From the NCBI GenBank assembly GCA_023382935.1, contig JAHDXL010000005.1, positions 365,503 to 429,502 on the forward strand: DNA of 64,000 nucleotides, given 5' to 3'. Shown in pieces: positions 50,552 through 60,222 of this stretch (the first letter of the stretch is position 1; each line of letters opens with the position of its first letter). Both the position numbers and the translations under genes were made by a program. The stretch is from Phycisphaerales bacterium (GTDB lineage Bacteria; Planctomycetota; Phycisphaerae; Phycisphaerales; UBA1924). The notes below the pieces were generated by a model. It ran no database searches. It worked only from the letters and a program-made list of their open reading frames with translations, and was not told the origin of the DNA.

Positions 50552-53083
50552 TCAGGGACAGCCGGCAGAGAACTGATTCAGGAAGGCGGAAACGTCGAAG
50601 AAGTCGAAGTTGCCGTCATGGGTGAAGTCGGCCTGGGGTTGACCACTCGCAAAGGCGGAGAGGAAGGCAGAGACGTCGAAGAAGTTGAGCACGCCGTCGG
50701 AGTTGAAGTCGGCGGGGCAGTCGATGGCATCGGCGATGGTGAAGCGGGCGAAGGCGTAGAGCCCGCTGGGGAAGGGCTCGGTGCGGGTGAGGTTGCCGAC
50801 GGTGTAGGTGAGCATGCCGCCCGGGGAGCAGTTCCCGTTCCGGGCTGCGTCGTTTCGGACGTGGAAGTTATTCGAGAAGGCCATGCCTTTGCCGCCGAAG
50901 CAGATGTAGTAGTCGCCGGCGGACAGGCGGCGAACGATCCGACTCTGCACCCCGCAGGCATCGTCGTTTTGTGAGAGCAACATGCCCTGCATGTCGTAGA
51001 GCGCAATCTCGGTGTCGAAGTCGCTGCCGCAGGTGGAGTAGGTGATGCTCACCCGGGGTTCGCCGATGACGCCAAGGTACTGGGCCTGATCGGGACCGAT
51101 GTTCTGGCAGGTGTCGGGGATTCCGTCGGCGTTGCAGTCGAGTTCGCAGGCGTCGGGGACGCCGTTGCCGTCGCAGTCGGGATCGAGCGGGTCGTGAATG
51201 CCGTTCCCGTCACAGTCCTGGAAGTTCAGCGCTCGCAGGTGCAGAGTGGGAACGAGTTCCCATCCGCCAAGGTTGCGAGCCTCGCGCATCATGTAGAGTT
51301 CGGCCTGGCTCTGGTCGCAGAGCATGAGCAGTTCGACGCGGTGCCAACCCTGGCGCAACTGCACGAAGTTCTGGGGGGAAACCCAGGAGCCGGCGTCCCA
51401 GTAGTTTGGAATGGCTGGGCGGTTCAGTGCTCCGATCAACGAGCCGTCGACCCACAACTGCATGGGCGAGGTGTTTCGAACCCGCAGCGCATACTCATCG
51501 TGAGCGGGCGCGAACATCCAAGCGGACAGGCGAATCACGCGCGTCTGAGTGTTCGGGAACGTGGCCGTGGTGCTCATGTCAGGGACCAGCCCGCTCTCGG
51601 TCAGCGTGACGTCCGGGCTGTCGGGATTGAAGTTGTTCAGGTTCGTCAGCCCTGGCGTGAGGTAGACAGAGCGGTGCACTCCCAGGTAGGCGAACGGCGT
51701 GCCCTGGCCGGGGAGGAAGGACTCGCACTCATCGGGGCGTGAGTCGCCGTCAACGTCCTGGGAGGAGCCGATCAGGATGTCGGCCAGGTCGGGCACGAGA
51801 TTTGCGTTGCAGTCGCCCGAGGTTTCAGGAATCACCACGCTCCAGCCCATGTCGTCGAGAGGCTGGTAGTCAGCGCGTGTCCAGAAGTTCGGGCAGCGCG
51901 TGCGCCCGACTGCCGATACCGGGTCCATGATTCCGAGTTTGGAGTTGAAGTCGGACCGATACTCCAGGTGAGAAGGCTGATGGGAGTCGCCCGATTCCAG
52001 GGCCGTCACGTAACCATTCGGCCAACTGGAGTAGAAGTGCTGTTCATTGATGTAGCCGGCGCCGATGCGGGTGTTGCCGGCAAACGTGGCCGCGCTGAAC
52101 GGCAGGTTCACGAACCGGAACCGAGCGATGTCGAGCCCCTCCGGAGCGCCCCATCCCTGCCCGCCCTGGTCGATGGTGCTGGTGAAGCCGAGAGAGTGCG
52201 TGAACTCGTGCACTGCCACGTCGGCCAGCGACTGCCGATTGCTCGGCAGAGAGTTACAACTGAAGAAGTGCCAACTGGTCCTGGTGTTGAAACTGAGCGT
52301 GGTGGCGGTGGCCGGACCGAGCACGTTCTCGCCGAAAATGGCGCGCAACTGCGCATCGGTGACGCGGACCTGGGTCTGGTCGACGACGCCTCCGCTGGAG
52401 TTGATCATCGGGAGAGAGGCAGTGGGGAGCCCCATCGCCAAGGCGCTATCCTCGCGCACCTGGGAGGCACGCAGGCCTTCGACATAGACCGACCAGGGCA
52501 GCGTGAAGCGGGTGCTCGAGGCGGTACCGATCGCATTGTCGTTGCTTGGGTTGGAGTCGGTCGAGAAGTCGTACGCATCGAGCAGGATGCGCGTGGTGAC
52601 GCGGTTGTCGAGCGAGTCGGCGATGTACTGGGCGGCCGAACGAATTGTGGGCAGGTAGAAGGCGATCAGCGTCGGATTGGTCTGGTCGTACACTAACTCG
52701 AAGCGTGGGGCGATGCCGACAAACTCGCTGGACGAGCGCGTGCCGGTCTCGGTCTCGAAGTCGCGCCGGGCGTGGGCGTAGAGGTCTTCGACCGAAGCCG
52801 TGGCCCCTTCCGGCCCGCAAATTCCCTTGTACACGCGCTCGCGGGCCATGATGCCGAGGGCCCGTGCCTCCTGGGGCAGGTCGAGTGGCACGACCAGTTC
52901 GGGGTGCTCTGGCGAGCCCTCCACGCGGGCCAGCGCGAGCAAGGTCGCAATCTGGTCGGGTGTGCGGGCTGACTCGATCTCACTCGGCTCGGTTGGGTGG
53001 GTGATCGGAGTGGGGGCGGGCGTTGGACCTTGCACAGAGACCAGGTTGCCTGCGACGGTGGCGATGAGGAGGGTGATATTCAT
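50552..53083 (-). CDS. Dockerin-tagged exported HExxH metalloprotease-like protein
   Basis: The 843-residue protein has a short hydrophobic leader (MNITLLIATVAGNLVSVQG). A zinc-protease core carries HEFTHSLGF near residue 291. A following region has calcium-binding-type repeats (DVDGDSRPDECE, DCDGNGVPDACELDCNADG). The C-terminus has two dockerin-like repeats, DFNSDGVLNFFDVSAFLSAF and DFTHDGNFDFFDVSAFLNQF, ending in SAGCP. The HExxH motif suggests a zinc-dependent peptidase active outside the cell; the third zinc ligand is not certain. The tail matches that of the gene at 7856-9625. Substrate unknown. Confidence 0.85.
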   Translation of the reverse strand: MNITLLIATVAGNLVSVQGPTPAPTPITHPTEPSEIESARTPDQIATLLALARVEGSPEHPELVVPLDLPQEARALGIMARERVYKGICGPEGATASVEDLYAHARRDFETETGTRSSSEFVGIAPRFELVYDQTNPTLIAFYLPTIRSAAQYIADSLDNRVTTRILLDAYDFSTDSNPSNDNAIGTASSTRFTLPWSVYVEGLRASQVREDSALAMGLPTASLPMINSSGGVVDQTQVRVTDAQLRAIFGENVLGPATATTLSFNTRTSWHFFSCNSLPSNRQSLADVAVHEFTHSLGFTSTIDQGGQGWGAPEGLDIARFRFVNLPFSAATFAGNTRIGAGYINEQHFYSSWPNGYVTALESGDSHQPSHLEYRSDFNSKLGIMDPVSAVGRTRCPNFWTRADYQPLDDMGWSVVIPETSGDCNANLVPDLADILIGSSQDVDGDSRPDECESFLPGQGTPFAYLGVHRSVYLTPGLTNLNNFNPDSPDVTLTESGLVPDMSTTATFPNTQTRVIRLSAWMFAPAHDEYALRVRNTSPMQLWVDGSLIGALNRPAIPNYWDAGSWVSPQNFVQLRQGWHRVELLMLCDQSQAELYMMREARNLGGWELVPTLHLRALNFQDCDGNGIHDPLDPDCDGNGVPDACELDCNADGIPDTCQNIGPDQAQYLGVIGEPRVSITYSTCGSDFDTEIALYDMQGMLLSQNDDACGVQSRIVRRLSAGDYYICFGGKGMAFSNNFHVRNDAARNGNCSPGGMLTYTVGNLTRTEPFPSGLYAFARFTIADAIDCPADFNSDGVLNFFDVSAFLSAFASGQPQADFTHDGNFDFFDVSAFLNQFSAGCP

Positions 53084-53203
53084 GACGTGCTCCCGGTGTT
53101 CGCCGGCCGGCCGCCAGTTGGGCGGGTGACCGGTCGAAATCCGTGCGACGTCACATGGGCGGGAGCGCAATGCTGATGGGAAAAAACGGCGACCCCGGCG
53201 GTT

Positions 53204-56200
53204 TCAGGGATCGAGGATGGACCGGAAACGCCGGGCCGCCTCGTCATGCCCGGCCGATGGGTCGACCTCATGGAGTTGGGAATAGGCCCGGACAAGCAGG
53301 CGGGCGGCCTGAAGCGACAGGTCTCCGGGCTGTCCATCCTCGCTGCACCCGAGGGCAAATGCTTCGGTCAGGGGCCCAAGGGCGTCGGCGGCCTGTCCAT
53401 TCTCCAGTCTTGCGCGACCCAGAGCGATAAGCACGCCGGCCAGGTCAATAGGGCGCCCGGCCCAGGCTTGGCGTGCTCCCGGCTCTTCAACCTCGATCAC
53501 CCGCAGAGCGTCCTCGGCGCGTCCCGAGTCCAGCAGCGACCGAGCCAGGTTCACTCCCGCCCGCAGGCGATCCGGATCGGTCGGGAGCAGGTCGCGTGCG
53601 CGCGCCGCGTACACCGTTTCGTACAACTCGCATGCGTTCTCTGGCTCGCCCATCCGATCGCGCAGCGCGGCCAGGTTCATCATCGTTCGAAGCGTGTCGG
53701 GGTGATCTCTGCCTTGAAGGCGAAGTTTGAGTTCGTAGGTTGACTCAAGGAGGGGCCGAGCCTCGCCGAGCCGGCCCAACTCCACCAGCACGCCGCCGAG
53801 GTTGTTCATGGCCCGGAGCGCGTGGGCATGTTCTGAGCCGAGCACACGCTGACACAGGGGGAGGAGGTTGCCCAGAAGTTCGGCGGCCTCTTCGTACCGT
53901 TTTGTGCTGGCCAGCAGCGCCGAGAGGTTGATGTTGGCGGCCAGGGTGCTGGGATGCTCGGGCCCGAGCAGATTGGCCTGGAGCGAGGCCACGTCACGGG
54001 CCACCACCAGCCCATCCTCCGTCCTTCCCTGCCGCAGCAGCAAGTACGACAGATTACCCATCATCGTCTGCAGAGAGGGGTGCCGCTCGCCGAAGATGCG
54101 CCGCGCCAGGTCGATGGCTTCGCGCACGGCCGGTTCGGCCTCGGCAAAGCGCCCGAGCATCACCAAGTTCACGCCATGCGAGTTGAGCATCAGAATGAAC
54201 CTCGGATTGTGGTTCCCGTACTTCTCCCGCATGAGTTGCATCGCCGGGACCAGCAGTTCATCGGCCTCGGCTACGCGCCCCTTGTCGGTCAGGTTGGCCG
54301 AGATCGAGTGCACCAGCGCCAGCGTGTTTTCGTCGTCATTGCCGAAAGTCCGGCGGTGCTCGGCGAGCAGGTCCCTGGCGTCCGAGAGTGCCTGTTCACT
54401 GGTCTCGTCCGCTTTCATGCGCAGAACCGCCAGACTCCGCCGCGCTTCCAGAGTGGAGCGATGGTTGGCTCCGAGGTGGTCCGTGAGCAACGCGACGTTC
54501 TGCTCGAGCAACCGGGCGGCGGAAGGCAGGTCGCCCGATTCATCGAGTGTCTCGGCCAGCACTGCGCGGGCCTCGATGGTCAGAGGATCTCCCTCGCCCG
54601 AAAGGGCCAGTCGCGTGTCGTATGCCGAGCGGGCGAACGGGAGCGCGACCGATGGCATGCCGATCCGCGTGTACGCCCGCGCCAGAGTGGCTTCCAATTC
54701 GGAACGCACCGAATCATCGGCGACTTGACTGTCCCTGACGCGAGCGGCCGTTGCGTCCAGCACGCTCCGCAAGAGCGTGGTGTCTCGCCCGAGCGCCACG
54801 TCGGGCGAAATCGAGGTGAGCATCTCGGTCAGCAACTGCTTGATTTCGTTGGCGCGGGACAGTTCGGCCACGGCGGCCTTTTCCGCTCTCGTCGACCGCA
54901 CCGCAAACGCCACGGTGCCCGCGATGCCGAACGCCAACACCAGGGCAAACGCCGCGCCGATGCCCAGCCCGACGCGATGACGGCGCACGAACTTTCGAGC
55001 CCGGTACGCAGCGCTGGGGGGCGAGGCCTCGATCGGCTCGTGGCGCAGGAAGCGCAGCACGTCGGCCGACAGGGCGCCCGGCGTGTCGTACCGGCGTGCC
55101 CGGTCCTTCTCCAGCGCCTTCATCACGATCCAGTCCAGTTCGCCTCGCACCGTGGCGCCCAGCCGAGTCGGTTCCGTCCGTCTCAGCGCTGCCACGCTCG
55201 ATGCTTTTCCCAGCGTGCTCAGGCGTGCGCTCGGGCGAGGCGGCGTCTGCTCGCGGATGATGCGCTGCAGTTCGCCGTAGCCGGCCGACAGCAGAACAGT
55301 CGTGTCGAACGGCGTTTCGCCCGTCAGCAACTCGTACAGCAGCACGCCGAGCGAATACACATCGCATCGGGTGTCCACATCATCCGGGCGATCACTTGCC
55401 TGCTCGGGGCTCATGTACGCCGGCGTGCCGATCCACTGCCGCGCTTCGGTTAGAACTGTCTTCTCGGTCTCTCGTGCCTGCGTCGCCTTGGCGATGCCGA
55501 AGTCGATCACCTTCGGCACGGGCTGTCCGTCCTGCTCGGCCACCAGCACGTTGCTCGGCTTGATGTCGCGGTGGATAATCCCCTTCTGGTGCGCGTGTTG
55601 CACGGCCGCACACACCCGCCGGAAAAGGTCCAGGCGTTCGGGCACCGTCAATCGTCGTCTGTCGCAGAACGTGGTGATCGGCTCGCCGCGGACCAACTCC
55701 ATGACGAAGTACGGGCGTCCGCTCCGGGTTGCGCCCGCGTCGTACACCCGTGCGATGCCGGGATGATCCATGCGCGCCAGGGCCTGGCGTTCGGCCTCGA
55801 AGCGAGCGATTACCCGCCGCGTGTCCATGCCCAATTTGATGATCTTGAGCGCCACCTCTCGCCGGATTGGCTGGTGCTGCTCGGCCATGTAGACCGTCCC
55901 GAAGCCGCCCTGCCCGAGTCGCCTGACCAGGGTGTACCGATCGATCACGGCGCCAGGCTGCTCCTCGGGGCTTCCGCCTGCATCGTCGGGCGGCGGATCG
56001 GTGCTCGTGAGTCCGCCCGTCGGGTGATCCAGGAAGCCCGCCTCGCCAGCGCCGCTCAGCGCATCGAGCAGGCTTGCGACGCGTGAACGCAGATCGGCGT
56101 CGCCCGCGCAGGCCTGATGCAGAAACGCTTCGCGATCCTCTTCGGCCAGGTCCAGCGCCGCCTCAAAGATCTCCACTTCGCGATCCGACGCTCTGTTCAT
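53204..56200 (-). CDS. Transmembrane Ser/Thr protein kinase with C-terminal TPR region
   Basis: The 998-residue protein has a kinase domain with GQGGFGTVY (96-101 loop), catalytic Lys119 in VALKII, HRDIKPSNVLV and DFGIAKA, all intact, so it should be active. A membrane segment lies near 410-432. The outside half (about 440-990) is made of helical TPR-like repeats such as RSAYDTRLALSGEGDPLTIE and LEARRSLAVLRMKADE, a known Planctomycetes pattern. The ATG overlaps the stop of the ECF sigma factor gene by four bases (ATGA). The pair matches the group of ECF sigma factors controlled by adjacent Ser/Thr kinases. Confidence 0.93.
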   Translation of the reverse strand: MNRASDREVEIFEAALDLAEEDREAFLHQACAGDADLRSRVASLLDALSGAGEAGFLDHPTGGLTSTDPPPDDAGGSPEEQPGAVIDRYTLVRRLGQGGFGTVYMAEQHQPIRREVALKIIKLGMDTRRVIARFEAERQALARMDHPGIARVYDAGATRSGRPYFVMELVRGEPITTFCDRRRLTVPERLDLFRRVCAAVQHAHQKGIIHRDIKPSNVLVAEQDGQPVPKVIDFGIAKATQARETEKTVLTEARQWIGTPAYMSPEQASDRPDDVDTRCDVYSLGVLLYELLTGETPFDTTVLLSAGYGELQRIIREQTPPRPSARLSTLGKASSVAALRRTEPTRLGATVRGELDWIVMKALEKDRARRYDTPGALSADVLRFLRHEPIEASPPSAAYRARKFVRRHRVGLGIGAAFALVLAFGIAGTVAFAVRSTRAEKAAVAELSRANEIKQLLTEMLTSISPDVALGRDTTLLRSVLDATAARVRDSQVADDSVRSELEATLARAYTRIGMPSVALPFARSAYDTRLALSGEGDPLTIEARAVLAETLDESGDLPSAARLLEQNVALLTDHLGANHRSTLEARRSLAVLRMKADETSEQALSDARDLLAEHRRTFGNDDENTLALVHSISANLTDKGRVAEADELLVPAMQLMREKYGNHNPRFILMLNSHGVNLVMLGRFAEAEPAVREAIDLARRIFGERHPSLQTMMGNLSYLLLRQGRTEDGLVVARDVASLQANLLGPEHPSTLAANINLSALLASTKRYEEAAELLGNLLPLCQRVLGSEHAHALRAMNNLGGVLVELGRLGEARPLLESTYELKLRLQGRDHPDTLRTMMNLAALRDRMGEPENACELYETVYAARARDLLPTDPDRLRAGVNLARSLLDSGRAEDALRVIEVEEPGARQAWAGRPIDLAGVLIALGRARLENGQAADALGPLTEAFALGCSEDGQPGDLSLQAARLLVRAYSQLHEVDPSAGHDEAARRFRSILDP

Positions 56201-56829
56201 GCTCCTTCGTTCGCCTCCTCGCCCCTGGCCAACTGTCTGAACAGCCACGCCCGGGCATATGTCCAGTCCAGGTTCACCGTCCGGGCCGAAACTCCCAGCG
56301 CCTCGGCCGTCTCCTCCACGCTCAGGCCGCCGAAGAAGCGCAGGTGAACCACATGGGCCACCCGAGGCCTTTCCTCTTCCAGGCGACGCAAGGCCTCGTC
56401 GATCGCAATGACTTCGTCGGAACGGTCATCACGGGCCAGGTCCGCCACGGCTGAGAATTCGAGGTCACGTCGCTTGAGACCCGGTCCGCCGCGTTTGAGT
56501 CGTGCCCGCCCCCGCGCGTGCTCGATGAGGATGCGCCGCATCGCCTCTGCGGCTGCGAAGAAGAACTGCTTGCGATTCACCCACGCAACCTCTCCCGGGC
56601 CCAAGAGGCGTGCATAGGCCTCGTGGACGAGGGCGGTCGCCTGGAGCGTGTGGTCGCGCCGCTCCCCGGCCATTCGGGCCGCGGCGATCTGCCGCAACTG
56701 CTCATACACCAGCGGCAGGATCTGGCCCGACGCGGCGGCGTCGCCCTCGGCGGCCCGCTGAAAGAGGACCGTCAACTCCGCTGCTGCCCGGGAGGTTGCC
56801 CCCGAGTGGCTCTGATCCGGGTCGGACAT
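56197..56829 (-). CDS. ECF RNA polymerase sigma factor, kinase-associated type
   Basis: The 210-residue protein has sigma region 2 (YEQLRQIAAARMAGERRDHT and ATALVHEAYARLL, which fits the H-E-A-Y-x-R-L pattern of planctomycete ECF factors) and region 4 (RVAHVVHLRFFGGLSVEETA and ALGVSARTVNLDWTYARAWL). This ECF type occurs next to Ser/Thr kinases and is believed to be regulated by phosphorylation in the absence of an anti-sigma factor. No anti-sigma gene is adjacent. ATG 56829 (MSDPDQS) is used; the upstream extension is unlike the family. Confidence 0.92.
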   Translation of the reverse strand: MSDPDQSHSGATSRAAAELTVLFQRAAEGDAAASGQILPLVYEQLRQIAAARMAGERRDHTLQATALVHEAYARLLGPGEVAWVNRKQFFFAAAEAMRRILIEHARGRARLKRGGPGLKRRDLEFSAVADLARDDRSDEVIAIDEALRRLEEERPRVAHVVHLRFFGGLSVEETAEALGVSARTVNLDWTYARAWLFRQLARGEEANEGA

Positions 56830-56965
56830 GGTGATGAGTGTAATCGCCCATCGCTGCAGAAGGCAGCGACGGGCAGTGCCGGATTCCACTTGGCCAAGGG
56901 TTCCCGGGGCGAACCGGTGTGCGATCTTGCCTCACTCCGATCGCTCTTCGACCTGTCTTGCTTGC

Positions 56966-57163
56966 TCAGTCACATCCGCGGCTGGATGCGTTCAGGTGCG
57001 CCAGTTCGTCGACGAGGTTGGCATCGCCGTTCATGTCGGCGGTGCAGGTTTCCTCTTGGTAGATCAGCAGGTCGGTGAGGAACAGATCCGGCGGCGAAAC
57101 GTCCATTCCAGACACGATGCCCAGACGCTCGGTCGTGAGGCTGGTCTCGGCAAGTCGTCGCAA
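56966..57163 (-). pseudogene. Remnant of a dockerin-tagged protein gene
   Basis: A stop-limited frame just after the stop of 57181-57987 encodes a stretch with TCTADMNGDANLVDELAHL and the end SSRGCD. This resembles the C-ADxNGDG...D..xFL...GC dockerin tail seen in two other genes here. The only start is a TTG, and no signal peptide or body exists. It is best read as a decayed 3' end left by a rearrangement. A short real protein is less likely. Confidence 0.4.
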
Positions 57164-57180
57164 CGGCGCCTGGGCTCGTA

Positions 57181-57987
57181 CTAGTCCTCATTCTCCAGCG
57201 TTGCCAGTGCCTGTTCGGTTGCGGCGGCGACTCGGGAGGCCGGGAGCATGGTGCGTGTGAAGATCATGCGTGAGTAGGGATTGGTGCTCGTCATCGCGTT
57301 CATTTCTTCTTCGTCGGGCAGTTGGAGCACGCCGAAGCCGAGCACGTTGCCGGCGACGTCGAAGACCGGCAGCCCGATGGTCACTTCCCCGCTGGCGATG
57401 AAGAGTTCGCGCGGCTTGGTGACCTTGGCGGCCACGCGGGCCGAAGAGACGTAGGGAGCGCGGTCGTAGAACTTGTCAAGTCTCCAGACCTGGAGGATTT
57501 CCTGTCCAAGCAGCGGCTTGGCGTCGTTCCTGAAAGAAACGTGCTTGAAAGTGAGAGGCTTGTCCGACTCGGTGACGAGGATGCGCAGCCACACCAGATC
57601 GAGTTCGCGGTCGCGCACGATGACTTGTGCGTCCAGTGCTTGCGTTTCGCCTGGGAGGATGATCTTGATCTCGCGCGGGCGGGCGGCCACGCCGAGGTAC
57701 TCAGGCCCGAACATCATGGCCGAAGAAACCAGCACGACACCGCTGGGGTCAATGGTCAGCCCGTCGATTTCCTCTTCTTCGGTGTCATCCTGGCCTTCAT
57801 ATGCCATGACGAACTTGACGGTGACCATGGCCGGGGCGACCTTCTCGACCAGCGACGCGTAGCCGTGATCGTCGGCCGACATGTCAACCGCAGGAGAGAG
57901 TGGGGCGGGATTGCCTTCGGGTGCGTGTCCGAGGCCGGGGGCGAGGGCAAACGCGCCGCACACGGCGCTCAGGGCGAGAATGGACAT
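57181..57987 (-). CDS. Exported HtrA/trypsin-fold protein lacking catalytic residues
   Basis: The 268-residue protein has a signal peptide (MSILALSAVCGAFALAPGLG) and segments that follow the HtrA fold: EKVAPAMVTVKFVM, then IDPSGVVLVSSAMMFG, RDRELDLVWLRI and PVFDVAGNVLGFGV. Where HtrA has TNAHV and GNSGGP the present protein has VSSAMM and VTIGLPVF, so both the His and the Ser are missing. It is unlikely to be a protease and may bind substrate or modulate the HtrA encoded just upstream, 52 bases away. AAGGAG precedes ATG 57987. A deletion or unusual remnant is possible. Confidence 0.75.
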   Translation of the reverse strand: MSILALSAVCGAFALAPGLGHAPEGNPAPLSPAVDMSADDHGYASLVEKVAPAMVTVKFVMAYEGQDDTEEEEIDGLTIDPSGVVLVSSAMMFGPEYLGVAARPREIKIILPGETQALDAQVIVRDRELDLVWLRILVTESDKPLTFKHVSFRNDAKPLLGQEILQVWRLDKFYDRAPYVSSARVAAKVTKPRELFIASGEVTIGLPVFDVAGNVLGFGVLQLPDEEEMNAMTSTNPYSRMIFTRTMLPASRVAAATEQALATLENED

Positions 57988-58039
57988 GCAGTCTCCTTGT
58001 GGTGGTCGCGCCACGGCGCGTCCAAAGTGTGTGTGAATC

Positions 58040-60145
58040 TCACTCAGTCGGTTCGCCTGACGCGGGGTTGGCTTCGAGGACCGGGGTCCACTCGGGCTCG
58101 ACGAAGCGGAACGAGGTTCGCGGCCCGCGCAGCACGCGGATGACCACGCGCTCAGGGCGGGCCTCGGCGACGGACTTCATCGCCGCGTTGTAGTCGGTCA
58201 GGTTGTGGACCTCGTGCTCGTCGATCTGTTGCACCAAGTCGCCCGCGAGGATTCCGGCCGACGCCGCCCAGCCGCCACGCTCGACGTCATCCACGATGAC
58301 GCCCCTCACCTCGTCGGTCCAGCGATTGTCGATGCGGTCGAAGAAGGTGATTGCACGGACGGTCAGCCCAAAATCGCGGTTCTTCTCTCGTTTGGCTTCT
58401 TCCGGGCGTGTGCGCGATCGCTCAAGTTTGACCGCCACATCCACCGTCTGGCCGTCGCGGACCACGCTGAGGATCGCGTTGGAGCCCACGTCGAGCCGGC
58501 GGATTTCGCGTCCGAACATGCCCGCCTGCTCGATGGCGGATGGTTGGACCGCGACTCCGTTGATCTGCGTGATGATTTCGCCGACGCGCAGGTCGGCCTC
58601 GGCGGCTGTTGTGCCTGGATAGATGCGTGTGATGCGGAAGCCCAGGTGATCGGGGCTGGGCAAGTGTCGGGCCAGATCGGGCACCACCGGCTGCGTGTCA
58701 ATGCCCAACCATGCACGCGGCAGGTCGCGCGGGGGATCGGCTGAGTCGGGCATGCTGGTGCGCAGGGCTGTGATAAGTTGGCTGTCGCCGCGCGAGAACT
58801 CGACGAGCACGTAGGCGGGACGGTTGGGATCGGAATCGAGTTGCGAGTAGATGTCGACGAGGTCGCGGATGCTCTGCACCACTTTCCCGTCGATCGCGCG
58901 GATGACGTCGCCCGACTGGAGCGGCGGCTCGGCCAACTGCGCCGGCATTCCGCTCCGCGTGCTCTCGACCATCGCGCCATCGGTCGAGGGCAGCATGCGC
59001 CAGGCGGCCTCGTAGGGGGTGATCTGGTTGACGGTCAGGCCCCACTTGCGCAGCGAGACCTTCTCTCCCTCATCCAGTTCAAGCCGCCTCGTCATGATGC
59101 TCGTCGATCCGGGCACACCCTTGCGTTCGTATTCGACGTGCAGTGTCTGTCCGACCGGGTAAGAGGCGATCAACGCGAGCAAATCGGGCACTTCTTCCGG
59201 AAAGCGCACCGTCTGCGGCTTTCCGTCGATGGTGATCAACACGTCACCCGCCCGCAGTCCGGCTTCAAAGGCCGGGCCGTCCGCATCCACCGAGTCGATG
59301 AACACTCCGCGGTCAAGCCCGGTTCGCTCCAGGTGCTTCAAGCCGACGCCGATCCAGCTCCGGTTGACCTGCCCGTGCATGCGCAGTTGCTCAACCACGT
59401 CGCGGGCGATGTTGCTGGGCGTTGCAAATCCGTTGCCTGATCCGCCGCGCGTGTTGATGCCGATGATCTGCCCGTCCATGCTGACCAGCGGCCCGCCGGA
59501 GTTCCCGGGGTTGATCAGCGCGTCGTGCTGGATCCATGACGTGAAGATGCCCGTGCGCTGCGAGCCCCAACCCAGTTGCAGGTCTTCCACGTCATTGGAA
59601 GGCCCGCCGGTGAACACGCGGTCGGGGTTGGCCACGATGCCCAGCGTCACGGTGCGGTCGAGCGCGAAGGGCGAGCCCATCGCCAGCACCAAGTCGCCGG
59701 TGCGCAGGTGGCTGCTGTCGCCGAACGACGCGTGTGGAAGCCCGTTTGCGTACCCGCGGACGGAGGAAGCATCGAGTTGCAGCAGCGCCAGGTCGGTCCA
59801 CGGATCCTCGCCGATCAGCGTCGCGACCACGCGCTGCTTGTCGGCCAATGTGCAGAAGAAGCGGCGGCCCTTGTCGGTGACGTGAGCGTTGGTGAGCACC
59901 AGTCCCGATGGGTCGATGATCGTCCCGGAGCCCGTTGAGGTGATCTTGCTCTCCTGCCCCGCCCAGTGCTCGACGGCCTGCACCTCGATGTGCACCAATG
60001 CGGGAAAGACAGCGTCGCGAGCACCGGCGATCATGTCTCGCAATCCGGCCCGGACCTGATCGGATGGCACGGCGGGCTGCATGCCGACGGCCTGGCCACG
60101 AATGCCTGAAACAGACAAGAGCAACGCGACAACCAGATTCGGCAT
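58040..60145 (-). CDS. HtrA-type serine protease with multiple PDZ domains
   Basis: The 701-residue protein has a signal peptide (MPNLVVALLLSVSGIRGQAVG) and a trypsin domain with a full triad: His88 in TNAHV, Asp118 in WTDLALLQL and Ser216 in NPGNSGGPL. C-terminal PDZ-like regions are near residues 280-370 (FIDSVDADGPAFEAGLRAGD), 395-480 (LQSGDVIRAIDGKVV), 500-595 (YPGTTAAEADLRVGE) and 615-690 (AASAGILAGDLVQQID). E. coli DegP has two PDZ domains, so this is long. It probably degrades or refolds damaged envelope proteins. The inactive homologue follows, so the two may work together. Confidence 0.9.
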   Translation of the reverse strand: MPNLVVALLLSVSGIRGQAVGMQPAVPSDQVRAGLRDMIAGARDAVFPALVHIEVQAVEHWAGQESKITSTGSGTIIDPSGLVLTNAHVTDKGRRFFCTLADKQRVVATLIGEDPWTDLALLQLDASSVRGYANGLPHASFGDSSHLRTGDLVLAMGSPFALDRTVTLGIVANPDRVFTGGPSNDVEDLQLGWGSQRTGIFTSWIQHDALINPGNSGGPLVSMDGQIIGINTRGGSGNGFATPSNIARDVVEQLRMHGQVNRSWIGVGLKHLERTGLDRGVFIDSVDADGPAFEAGLRAGDVLITIDGKPQTVRFPEEVPDLLALIASYPVGQTLHVEYERKGVPGSTSIMTRRLELDEGEKVSLRKWGLTVNQITPYEAAWRMLPSTDGAMVESTRSGMPAQLAEPPLQSGDVIRAIDGKVVQSIRDLVDIYSQLDSDPNRPAYVLVEFSRGDSQLITALRTSMPDSADPPRDLPRAWLGIDTQPVVPDLARHLPSPDHLGFRITRIYPGTTAAEADLRVGEIITQINGVAVQPSAIEQAGMFGREIRRLDVGSNAILSVVRDGQTVDVAVKLERSRTRPEEAKREKNRDFGLTVRAITFFDRIDNRWTDEVRGVIVDDVERGGWAASAGILAGDLVQQIDEHEVHNLTDYNAAMKSVAEARPERVVIRVLRGPRTSFRFVEPEWTPVLEANPASGEPTE

Positions 60146-60222
60146 GACTTTCCGGTTCAAGCAATCCTCCGATCGGGTGGGCGGCAGCGCTGGTGACGGG
60201 CTTGGCACCGTATCCTATCAGT

